NCBI GenBank assembly: GCA_003135495.1
Contig: PLBX01000484.1
Location: forward strand, 1 to 5,444
Direction of reading: 5' to 3'
From: Acidobacteriaceae bacterium
GTDB taxonomy: Bacteria; Acidobacteriota; Terriglobia; Terriglobales; Acidobacteriaceae
DNA length: 5,444 nt
Shown here: one piece after another, positions 1-5,444 of the stretch
How positions within the stretch are numbered: position 1 is the stretch's first letter
Layout: each line of letters begins with the position of its first letter
Position numbers and translations under genes: made by a program
Notes under the pieces: model-generated
What the model was told of the DNA's origin: nothing
Database searches by the model: none
Seen by the model: only the letters and a program-made list of their open reading frames with translations

Positions 1-438
1 CCGGTGGTGGCATTAATGGTGTACGCCGAGACGTCGCTGGCGCCATCGTTTGCCACGTAGGCGAACTTGCCCGAGGGATCGACGGTTACCGAGTAAGGCT
101 GCGAGCCCGCTGCAAACGGCGAACCCGTGATTTGGGTTAGAGCGCCGGTGGTGGCATTAATGGTGTACGCCGAGACGGTTTTGTCGCCATAGTTCGCCAC
201 GTAGGCGAACTTGCCCGAGGGATCGACGGTCACCGATTGAGGAAGCGACCCCGCTGCAAACGGCGAACCCGTGATTTGGGTCAACGCACCGGTGGTGGCA
301 TTAATGGTGTACGCCAAGACGTCGGCGTCGTCAGTGTTTGCCACGTAGGCGAACTTGCCCGAGGGATCGACGGTTACTGAGTAAGGCCCCGGCCCCGACC
401 CCGCCGGAAACGGCGAACCCGCGACCGCCGTCAGCGCG
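1..438 (-). repeat. Near-identical DNA repeats, 144-bp period, coding for the last visible blades
   Basis: Three units begin at 1, 145 and 289, each opening with ccggtggtggcattaatggt. Units 1 and 2 are exactly 144 bp (48 codons); unit 3 is 150 bp because of a two-codon insertion. Between units 1 and 2, long stretches are identical at every base, including third codon positions (unit positions 1-33 and about 53-86). Differences gather in two short windows (about 34-52 and 87-107) and the last few bases. This indicates recent duplication or gene conversion. Confidence 0.85.
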
Positions 439-1541
439 CCAGTGTAATCAATCGTGTACGCTGAGACCGTGGCGGCGCCGAAGTTCGCCACGTAGGCGAA
501 CCTGGGCGTGTAGGTGACCGGGGTCGTGCCCGTGCTCAAGAAGATGGAACTAGGTAGCCTCTGGGTGCGCACCGTCTTTAGCAAGGTCAGAGCCCCGCTG
601 GCGGCGTTGATCGCGTAAGCCCAGACGTCGTTAGAACCCTGATTGGTCACGTAGAGCAGCGTGCCTGTGGGATCTACCGTCACGGAGGAAGGGTTAATGC
701 CCGCAGCAAAGGGCGAGCTGGTGACTGGAGTTAAAGCACCAGTGGCGGCGTTGATATTGAAAGCCGAGACCACGGAGGTACCATCCCCACCCGCGATGTA
801 GGCAAATTTGCCCGAAGGGGCTATCGTCAACGACGCAGCATCGCTTGCCACCGAAAAAGGCGACCCAGACACGAGTGTGAGGGCGCCGGTGGTAGCGTTA
901 ATGCTATATGCCGCGACGTCACTGTCGTTGTTGCTCGTCACGTACAAGAAGTTGCCCGCGGGATTTACCGCCGCTGAGGTAGGGCGCCCTCCATCCGAGG
1001 AAGGGAAGGGGAAAGGCGAACCGTCCACTGGAGTGAGAGCGCCGGTAGTTGCGTCAACGGTATAGGCCGAAATGTCAGCGGATGCTGGGCCTTGGTTTGC
1101 CACGTATGCGAACTTGCCCGACGGGGATACTACCACGGAGTTAGGATCTTCGCCCGCCGTGAAAGGTGAGCCGGTCACGGGAGTGAGCGCGCCGGTGGCG
1201 CCGTCAATGGCATAAACCGAGATGTTACCTGGGCCACTATTCGCCGCGTAGACGAACTTCCCCGAAGGGCCCACGGTTAGCGACACGGGACCATCTCCCG
1301 TCGTAAAGGGCGAGCCTGTGATGGGGGTTAGGGCGCCGGTGCTGGCGTTAACGGTATATGCCGAAATGTTGTTGGAAAACCCGTTCGCCACATACGCAAA
1401 CTTGCCCGACGGGGCCACAGCCACGGAGTCTGGACCCGTCCCCGCGAACACGTAGCCATTCTCTCGCAGTTGTCCCGTGCTCAGGTTCACGGTGTACTCG
1501 GAAACAGTGCCGTCGGCGGAATTGGCCACGTAGGCGAAGCG
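1..1541 (-). repeat. Array of at least eleven beta-propeller blade repeats of about 48 residues
   Basis: Residues 453-965 consist of repeats of 46-54 residues, each with a Y-V-A-N type strand, a V-S-A-Y strand, T-G-A-L-T, G-S-P-F and S-V-T-V-D-P-S-G-K. Blade 5 onset is delayed by an insert containing F-P-F-P-S-S-D-G-G-R (residues about 629-639). After blade 7 the regular G-S-P-F segment is replaced by an irregular linker (about 772-799), and then blade 8 starts with P-R-F-A-Y-V-A-N, like blade 1. This divides the array into seven blades plus at least four. The array continues past the left edge. Confidence 0.85.
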
Positions 1542-2897
1542 CGGCAGCAAACCACTGGTAGTGCCCGTAAGCTTCACTATCTGCGGGCTGGAGCTGGCAT
1601 TCGAGCTGACGGTGAGGTCGCCCGGAATCGTACCGGTCCTCCCGATCGGGCTGAAAGTTACGCCGATGGTGCAGCTAGTTAATTCCGGGAGAGTGCTTCC
1701 ACATGGATTCGTGCCAATGGCAACGGTGCCGTAGTCGCCGCTGGGAGTGATGCTATCAATTGCGAGAGTCGTGTTCTGATGGTTGGTAATGGTTACCGTC
1801 TTTGGCGCACTGGTAGTTCCCAGTTGTTGGGTGGCGAAGGCAAGACTAGCTGGGGAGACACTAACCGGAGCTATCGCCGTACCAGAGAGATCGAGAATCT
1901 GCCTATTGATGGTGGCGTTATCGCTAAATGTGACCGAGCCCTTGATAGTGCCTGCCTGCGTAGGGCTGAATGTAACTGTAACAGTGCACTGATCGCCTGC
2001 TGTCAGGGCGCCGCCGCAGGGCGAAGCATTCCCTGGCGCCGAAACATAATCGGTGCTCGCCGGAAAGCTGGAAATCGTAACCGTGCTGGAGCTATTGTTG
2101 GTCACTACCACGGTCTTACCAGCGCTGGTTGCGCCGACCGCGGTGCTGGGAAAAGACAAGCTGGTCGGGCTGAAGCTGAGCGGCGGAGTCTGGCCACCGG
2201 TTCCGCTTCCGGAAAGAGCCACTATCTGTAGTATCGAGTCGACCGTTTGAGTGACCGTGAGTGCACCGTTGATCGAGCCATTGGTTTTCGGACTGAAGGT
2301 AACTGAAAGCGTGCAGGTAGCATGTCCGATGAGGCTAGTGCCGCATGGATTGGTGCCGCTTCCTATGGCCGCGTAGTCGCCGCTCGTGGTAAAGCTGAAG
2401 GTCACGCTCGTATTCAAATCGTTGGTAAGTGTTACGGTCTTGGCTGCACTCGTGACTCCCACAGTAACTGAGCCAAAGGGCAGGCTCGTAGGCGCGACTG
2501 TAAGAGGAACCACTCCCGTTCCTTTAGTGGTTATAAGCTGCGGGCTGTTATTAGCGTCGTCGCTAAGGGTGATGACACCGGTCAAAGTTCCCGCCGAGTT
2601 TGGCATGAAAGTGATTAGCAGTGTGCAATTGCCAGAAGGTGCGACGCTACCGGCGCAGTTGTCGCTTTCGGAATAATCCCCACTCGCGGTTATCCCGCTG
2701 ATCGTGAGCGGAGTAATGCCGTCCGTGTTCGTGAGAATTACATTCAGGCTGGAACTAGTGGTGCCCACCGCCTGATTGGGAAAACTCAGGCTGGTACGCG
2801 AAAGTTGGACACTTTGAGCGGAAGCAACTCCGCTCCCGGTGAGCAGCCAGAAAAGCAATCCGAGCATCGCCATCCAGGATTTCGGGCAGGGGTTCAT
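1..2897 (-). CDS. Exported Ig-like (choice-of-anchor D/ASH) plus lactonase/YVTN-type beta-propeller protein, C-terminus outside the window
   Basis: The frame stays open for 965 codons from an ATG at 2897 and leaves the window at base 1 without a stop. GGAGG lies 5 nt before the ATG. Residues 1-27 form a signal peptide: short K6-containing start, hydrophobic stretch about 9-24, A-S-A before Q28. Residues about 30-446 are four Ig-like domains of roughly 100 residues. They share a 'SLSFPxxxVGxTS' start, a 'GDY' turn, a C-X9-C loop (C81/C91, C185/C195, C294/C304, C399/C409) and a 'TFSP' strand. From 453 on come blades with the pattern FAYVAN-x5-VSAYTINATTGALT-x3-GSPF-x7-SVTVDPSGK, starting at residues 454, 500, 548, 596, 650, 698, 747, 800, 849, 897 and 945. 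Blade form matches the seven-bladed lactonase/YVTN group, but such arrays need not be enzymes, and I assign no reaction. A surface or secreted binding or scaffold role is inferred. It could carry a C-terminal sorting domain beyond the window. Reading-frame confidence is very high; function is unknown. Confidence 0.95.
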   Translation of the reverse strand, partial: MNPCPKSWMAMLGLLFWLLTGSGVASAQSVQLSRTSLSFPNQAVGTTSSSLNVILTNTDGITPLTISGITASGDYSESDNCAGSVAPSGNCTLLITFMPNSAGTLTGVITLSDDANNSPQLITTKGTGVVPLTVAPTSLPFGSVTVGVTSAAKTVTLTNDLNTSVTFSFTTSGDYAAIGSGTNPCGTSLIGHATCTLSVTFSPKTNGSINGALTVTQTVDSILQIVALSGSGTGGQTPPLSFSPTSLSFPSTAVGATSAGKTVVVTNNSSSTVTISSFPASTDYVSAPGNASPCGGALTAGDQCTVTVTFSPTQAGTIKGSVTFSDNATINRQILDLSGTAIAPVSVSPASLAFATQQLGTTSAPKTVTITNHQNTTLAIDSITPSGDYGTVAIGTNPCGSTLPELTSCTIGVTFSPIGRTGTIPGDLTVSSNASSSPQIVKLTGTTSGLLPRFAYVANSADGTVSEYTVNLSTGQLRENGYVFAGTGPDSVAVAPSGKFAYVANGFSNNISAYTVNASTGALTPITGSPFTTGDGPVSLTVGPSGKFVYAANSGPGNISVYAIDGATGALTPVTGSPFTAGEDPNSVVVSPSGKFAYVANQGPASADISAYTVDATTGALTPVDGSPFPFPSSDGGRPTSAAVNPAGNFLYVTSNNDSDVAAYSINATTGALTLVSGSPFSVASDAASLTIAPSGKFAYIAGGDGTSVVSAFNINAATGALTPVTSSPFAAGINPSSVTVDPTGTLLYVTNQGSNDVWAYAINAASGALTLLKTVRTQRLPSSIFLSTGTTPVTYTPRFAYVANFGAATVSAYTIDYTGALTAVAGSPFPAGSGPGPYSVTVDPSGKFAYVANTDDADVLAYTINATTGALTQITGSPFAAGSLPQSVTVDPSGKFAYVANYGDKTVSAYTINATTGALTQITGSPFAAGSQPYSVTVDPSGKFAYVANDGASDVSAYTINATT
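1560..2810 (-). repeat. Four tandem ASH/choice-of-anchor D Ig-like domains (protein-level repeats)
   Basis: Residues 30-446 of the large exported protein fall into four units, roughly 30-129, 131-233, 238-341 and 344-446. Each has the order P-x-S-L-x-F, V-G-x-T-S, a T-N turn, S-x-D-Y, C-X9-C, T-F-x-P, then a closing strand ending in G-T or S-G. The cysteine spacing is exactly nine residues in all four, which suggests a conserved disulfide-closed loop in an exported protein (inferred). The units differ clearly in DNA sequence, so they are older duplications than the blades at the left edge. Confidence 0.85.
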
Positions 2898-2902
2898 GGT
2901 AG

Positions 2903-2907
2903 CCTCC
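2903..2907 (-). promoter_or_regulatory. Shine-Dalgarno site of the Ig/propeller gene
   Basis: GGAGG on the minus strand lies 5 nt upstream of the ATG at 2897. It supports this ATG over the later in-frame ATGs at codons 9 and 11, which would also shorten the signal peptide. Confidence 0.8.
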
Positions 2908-3008
2908 AGATATTGAGGTTCGCTTGTAAGTGAATGCCGAAGCTCAATCGGATTCGTTTGGGGGGAGCCTGAACCGGGTCGCTAGCTTCTGCGGCCAAGC
3001 TGCCAAGT

Positions 3009-3037
3009 AGTAAATCCCCAAACGATCGCTTTGTCAA
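3009..3037 (-). promoter_or_regulatory. Sigma-70-type promoter for the Ig/propeller gene
   Basis: On the minus strand a perfect TTGACA (3037-3032) is followed by a 17-nt spacer and TTTACT (3014-3009, four of six matches to TATAAT). Transcription would start near 3002, giving a leader of about 105 nt before the ATG at 2897. I recognise no riboswitch in that leader. The site gives the gene its own promoter, separate from the upstream glycanase gene. Confidence 0.6.
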
Positions 3038-3155
3038 GGCCGGTGGCGCGGTCCATCGCGATCATTTGAAATCCGTCGTTAATGTCGAAACCTCTTGATG
3101 CTCCCCCTCCCGCAAACTGACTTCTACCCTTTCAGCACAGACACAACGCGGATTT

Positions 3156-3290
3156 GTTTTAAACGATAAGTTCAACGGGAGCGATGGCTGGCAGCCGAAT
3201 GACCTGTTGCTGAAAAACGGTGTTTTGTACGGGTCAACGGCGTTCGGTGGTCCAGCTGACGTCGGAGTTGTTTATAAGTTAGTTCCGTAA
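3156..3290 (+). pseudogene. 3'-terminal remnant of a GloVer (Gloeo_Verruco) tandem-repeat protein gene
   Basis: The plus-strand frame ending at TAA 3288-3290 encodes one recognisable repeat: F-N-G-S-D-G-W-Q-P-N, then L-L-L-K-N-G-V-L-Y-G-S-T-A-F-G-G, then G-V-V-Y-K-L-V-P and the stop. This follows the GloVer consensus of F-x-G-x-D-G-x-x-P, a short G-x-L-Y-G-T-T-x-x-G-G core and G-T-V-F-K-L-x-P. Such proteins normally carry many copies; here only the last remains. The frame opens after a TGA at 3096-3098, has no ATG, and I find no repeat-like sequence in any plus frame between 3001 and 3150. It lies opposite in direction to both flanking genes. I read it as the tail of a deleted gene, not an expressed small protein. 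Confidence 0.7.
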
Positions 3291-3336
3291 ATACAGATCT
3301 ACAGTGAGGAGTCGAAGTTGGGCACGCAGTTCTCCA

Positions 3337-3369
3337 TCCTTCGCATGGTGCTGTAAAGTGCGCGAAGGA
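3337..3369 (-). other. Hairpin downstream of the glycanase gene, possible weak terminator
   Basis: TCCTTCGC (3337-3344) pairs perfectly with GCGAAGGA (3362-3369) across a 17-nt loop, 60 nt past the glycanase stop. No T-run follows on either strand, so it does not fit a classical intrinsic terminator. It may act as an RNA 3'-end stabiliser or be chance. Confidence 0.3.
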
Positions 3370-3428
3370 CGGGGAAACCTGCGATTGGGCAGAATAGTTG
3401 GGCTACGTTCTCGGACGGAGTTTTCCCG

Positions 3429-5105
3429 TTAGTCGCAGCCTCGTCCGTTCGTCACAGAAGTAAGCACTCCAGTACTGGCAGTTATGCTCCGGCTGTAACA
3501 ATATCCGGAGGAGTTAGAGCTGAAGTAGTTTTGAGCGCTTGATTGATTGGTATTGCCGGTGATGACGAAGCCGGGGGCGAAGTCGAGCGTGTCAGTCGGA
3601 GTTACTCGGTTCTGGATCAGGCTGAAGGATATGGCTTGGCCGTTGTGCCGATCCTCCTGATCGCGCTCGTAGTACTGGTTGACGGTTGTAGCTTGCGATC
3701 CCGAGCCGTCGGGATTGAAGAGCAGCGTGATGTTCAGCTTGAGCGGCCAAGTCTGGTTGACAATATTGGTAAAGCTTCCGCTGGCGTTGTGCGTGGTAAC
3801 GACGGAATGGATCGTCGTGCCCTGATTGATGTCCTGTTCGTAGAACGAAGGAGTTACTTTAAAGTACTGATCGTTAGAAAAATCGATATTTTGGGCGACC
3901 GTGGTGGTTACTGGTCCCAGCGATGTGTTGACATAGCCGGAGATCTGGAAGTTATGCGCTGACTTAGTGTTGACGGTGCCCGCAATGTTTCCATTGGACG
4001 CGGTGTGAATATTTTCGATAACGTCGGGGACCGGAACGGACAGCGTGTTCTCGGTGACGGCTCCGCTGAGTTTAGTCGCACTGGAGTCAAGGTAGAGCAA
4101 GAGCGACGCGGTCGCGGAGAAGTAGCTATCGGCATTGAAGACGCTGAGCGCGATGGTATGCACCTGCCCATCGTCGAGCAGCGAGGCGAACGGCGAGAGA
4201 TTGACGCGATAAGGCAAGAAGTTCATCGTCTGAACGCCAGGGATCGGGCGCCACAAGTAAGGGTCGATTCCTCCCGTGTAAATCCACGGATAGACGGGCG
4301 CGACGCCGGCGGGCGTGCCGTCGATGGTGACTTCAGATTCGCGGAAGGCTGTTCCCCCGCAACTTTGCAGTTCACCGGCAACATCGTTGGGCACACAGGT
4401 GTACCAGAATTCATCGTTAGACTGGCTTTGCGCGAAGACATCGAAATAAAGATCGGTAATGTTGGTTGGCAGGGTGAGAGTTTGTTCGAGTAAGTCGGTC
4501 GTGGTATTGAGCCCGACAGTTCCGCCGGTGGGGCCGGAGGAAAAGGCGATAACCTGATCGGCCGTGCGCGGCGGCAGCTGATTCTGTTCGAGAGGGAAGA
4601 AGAGAATGTCGGCCGAGCCGTGGAGAATACTCGTATAAGTCGAGTTCACGAGGTTGCCGAGATCAACGGTACCGGCCTGAGTGACGGTAAAGATCGAACT
4701 GTAATCAGTGAGATCGCGCTCGACGTGCCAGTGGCGTGAGACATTGTGCGAGGGCTCGGCGGTTGTGCCGAAGTAGATGTTGGTGGGACCGATCCAAATG
4801 TTGGCGGTGCGATCGAATTGGCGTCCCTCGTTGATGGAGAAATTGGCCTGCAGAATAACTTTGGCCCAAGGCCCAGGGCAAGCGGCGGGCGGCGTGTAGG
4901 TAAAGCTCTTTGGATTGAAGTCGGCAAATTCGAAATGTTGATAGAGCGTGACTACGCACGGTGTTGTTTTCGGTCGCGGCACGTTCGGATCGGCAAATGC
5001 GGTATTGCCGGAACCGATCTGGAGTTGCGCGGCAGCGATGGCAGAGAGCAATACGAGCAGCGAGAAGAGCGTCGCGGCGGATTTCGAAAATTGAGAAGTG
5101 GTCAC
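3429..5105 (-). CDS. Secreted PNGase A-like peptide:N-glycanase (peptide-N4-(N-acetyl-beta-glucosaminyl)asparagine amidase A family)
   Basis: The family cleaves the bond between the asparagine side chain and the first GlcNAc of N-glycans, releasing the glycan and leaving aspartate. This 558-residue product starts at GTG 5105, with GGAGG 4 nt upstream; no upstream start competes. Residues 1-26 form a signal peptide (hydrophobic 12-25, A-A-A before Q27), so it acts outside the cytoplasm. Family signatures recognised by eye: C-P-G-P-W-A-K-V (76-83), Q-F-D-R-T-A-N-I-W-I (96-105), T-A-E-P (115-118), W-x-V-E-R-D-L-T-D-Y (126-135), N-D-E-F-W-Y-T (230-236), F-R-E-S-E-V-T-I-D-G (254-263), I-Y-T-G-G-I-D-P-Y-L-W-R-P-I (275-288), and C-Y-S-R (536-539) near the end. 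Length and order match full-length plant and fungal members, so it looks intact. Six cysteines (50, 76, 237, 249, 536, 557) could form three disulfides. Conserved acidic residues such as D98, E117 and E232 are candidate active-site residues, unproven. It stops 531 bp before the next gene, probably transcribed separately. Confidence 0.88.
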   Translation of the reverse strand: MTTSQFSKSAATLFSLLVLLSAIAAAQLQIGSGNTAFADPNVPRPKTTPCVVTLYQHFEFADFNPKSFTYTPPAACPGPWAKVILQANFSINEGRQFDRTANIWIGPTNIYFGTTAEPSHNVSRHWHVERDLTDYSSIFTVTQAGTVDLGNLVNSTYTSILHGSADILFFPLEQNQLPPRTADQVIAFSSGPTGGTVGLNTTTDLLEQTLTLPTNITDLYFDVFAQSQSNDEFWYTCVPNDVAGELQSCGGTAFRESEVTIDGTPAGVAPVYPWIYTGGIDPYLWRPIPGVQTMNFLPYRVNLSPFASLLDDGQVHTIALSVFNADSYFSATASLLLYLDSSATKLSGAVTENTLSVPVPDVIENIHTASNGNIAGTVNTKSAHNFQISGYVNTSLGPVTTTVAQNIDFSNDQYFKVTPSFYEQDINQGTTIHSVVTTHNASGSFTNIVNQTWPLKLNITLLFNPDGSGSQATTVNQYYERDQEDRHNGQAISFSLIQNRVTPTDTLDFAPGFVITGNTNQSSAQNYFSSNSSGYCYSRSITASTGVLTSVTNGRGCD

Positions 5106-5109
5106 AGAA

Positions 5110-5114
5110 CCTCC
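5110..5114 (-). promoter_or_regulatory. Shine-Dalgarno site that fixes the GTG start of the glycanase
   Basis: GGAGG on the minus strand ends 4 nt before the GTG at 5105-5103. The next in-frame ATG is not until codon 294, so this site and the signal peptide that follows decide the GTG start. Confidence 0.75.
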
Positions 5115-5166
5115 AAGGAGTAGAGAAAAAAGTATTGCAAAGTCTTTACCGATCAGGAGTGGGTCA

Positions 5167-5183
5167 CGCGGCTAAAAGCCGCG
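5167..5183. repeat. REP-like perfect palindrome
   Basis: CGCGGCT-AAA-AGCCGCG is a perfect 7-bp stem with a 3-nt loop in the divergent intergenic region, 62 nt upstream of the glycanase start. No T-run follows it in either direction, so it is not an intrinsic terminator. GC-rich palindromes of the form gcggct-aa-agccgc are typical of dispersed repetitive extragenic elements; that it is one here is inferred. An operator role is the alternative. Confidence 0.55.
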
Positions 5184-5291
5184 GTGGGAAAGGAGTTTAG
5201 CGGCCCGGAGTGCGCGGTGTCAAGGAGGGAAACGAGCGCTAGTGAGAATTCACGAGCCGACGACGCCTGGAGCTTATTCTCTCTGCCAGCG

Positions 5292-5320
5292 TTGCCCCTC
5301 GCGGCCACTTTCTATATAAG
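5292..5320 (+). promoter_or_regulatory. Candidate promoter for the rightward ABC-permease gene
   Basis: TTGCCC (5292-5297) is followed after 17 nt by TATAAG (5315-5320), matching the sigma-70 boxes at four and five positions. Transcription would begin near 5327, only about 12 nt before the ATG at 5339, so the message would have a very short leader. The -10 box lies within an imperfectly palindromic stretch, CACTT-N7-AAGTG (5306-5322), a possible operator. Confidence 0.4.
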
Positions 5321-5338
5321 TGAAACTAGTGCTCAAGC

Positions 5339-5444
5339 ATGTCCACCCTTGCCATCTCGCTGCCACGCGTAGCGCGCCACAATCCGCTGGCGGCGGTTGG
5401 AGTCGTGTTGGTTTCGATCTTTATTTTCTCGGCCGTCTTTGCGC
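5339..5444 (+). CDS. N-terminus of an OppC/DppC-type peptide ABC-transporter permease (partial, cut by the window end)
   Basis: Thirty-five codons from ATG 5339 stay open to the window end. The start is bounded by an in-frame TAG at 5327-5329, only 12 nt upstream, so ATG 5339 is the first possible ATG. No clear Shine-Dalgarno site precedes it, in line with the very short leader predicted from the nearby promoter. The peptide has a short basic cytoplasmic segment with R-V-A-R-H-N-P-L-A (residues 10-18), then a hydrophobic helix (about 17-35) ending in A-V-F-A. The R-x-N-P-L-A motif just before the first transmembrane helix is characteristic of the N-terminal domain of OppC/DppC/NikC permeases, which form half of the membrane channel for oligopeptides, dipeptides or nickel chelates. 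Substrate cannot be told from this fragment. It is divergent from the glycanase gene, 233 bp away. Another membrane protein family remains possible. Confidence 0.6.
   Translation, partial: MSTLAISLPRVARHNPLAAVGVVLVSIFIFSAVFA

Noticed and set aside
1..438. Regular 144-bp direct repeats that could suggest a CRISPR array or satellite
   Set aside because: The period is a multiple of three, the frame runs straight through, and the units code for propeller blades; repeat and 'spacer' sizes do not fit CRISPR.
1358..2250. Several plus-strand open frames of 65-150 codons opposite the Ig/propeller gene
   Set aside because: They overlap one another and lie antisense to a continuous 965-codon frame with clear domain structure; their composition is low-complexity and matches no family I know.
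2898..3002. The roughly 105-nt leader of the Ig/propeller gene as a possible riboswitch
   Set aside because: I see only short weak stems (for example ccga/tcgg at 2937-2951) and no conserved aptamer core that I recognise.
3412..3447. Inverted repeat CGGACG/CGTCCG spanning the glycanase stop codon
   Set aside because: Only 6 bp of perfect pairing with a long loop and no T-run; not enough to call a terminator.
3543..4493. Plus-strand open frames of 139 and 162 codons opposite the glycanase gene
   Set aside because: Both are antisense to conserved PNGase A blocks and have no recognisable motif or convincing ribosome site; they are shadows of the minus-strand codon bias.
5184..5372. Plus-strand 62-codon frame overlapping the start of the permease
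   Set aside because: No ribosome site or motif; it overlaps the promoter and the permease start in another frame, and the permease frame has clear family features.

Overview
The window reads like accessory DNA of an environmental bacterium, most likely an acidobacterium (Acidobacteriota). This taxon is inferred from the protein families and the moderately GC-rich base composition; no ribosomal or other phylogenetic marker is present. The supporting families are stacked ASH/'choice-of-anchor D' Ig-like domains fused to lactonase/YVTN-type beta-propeller repeats, a secreted PNGase A-like amidase, and a remnant of a GloVer (Gloeo_Verruco) repeat protein.

Layout. (1) Positions 1-2897, minus strand: one uninterrupted reading frame of 965 codons that runs off the left edge. 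It encodes a large exported protein: signal peptide, four Ig-like domains of about 100 residues, then at least eleven propeller blades of about 48 residues. The blades look like one complete seven-bladed propeller followed by the start of a second. The last blades inside the window are nearly identical at DNA level. (2) Positions 2898-3428: a 531-bp gap holding the Shine-Dalgarno site and a good sigma-70-type promoter for gene 1, a plus-strand remnant of a GloVer-repeat gene ending in a stop codon, and a hairpin downstream of gene 2. (3) Positions 3429-5105, minus strand: a complete 558-codon gene (GTG start, strong Shine-Dalgarno) for a secreted PNGase A-like peptide:N-glycanase. (4) Positions 5106-5338: a divergent intergenic region with a perfect REP-like palindrome and a candidate rightward promoter. 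(5) Positions 5339-5444, plus strand: the first 35 codons of what looks like an OppC/DppC-type peptide ABC-transporter permease, cut by the right edge.

How the genes may work together: the two minus-strand genes point the same way but are separated by 531 bp, and gene 1 has its own promoter, so they are probably not one operon. Both products are exported. A secreted glycanase that frees N-glycans from glycopeptides, divergent from a peptide importer, suggests glycoprotein scavenging. That link is inference from position only. No tRNA, rRNA, CRISPR array or insertion sequence was seen.
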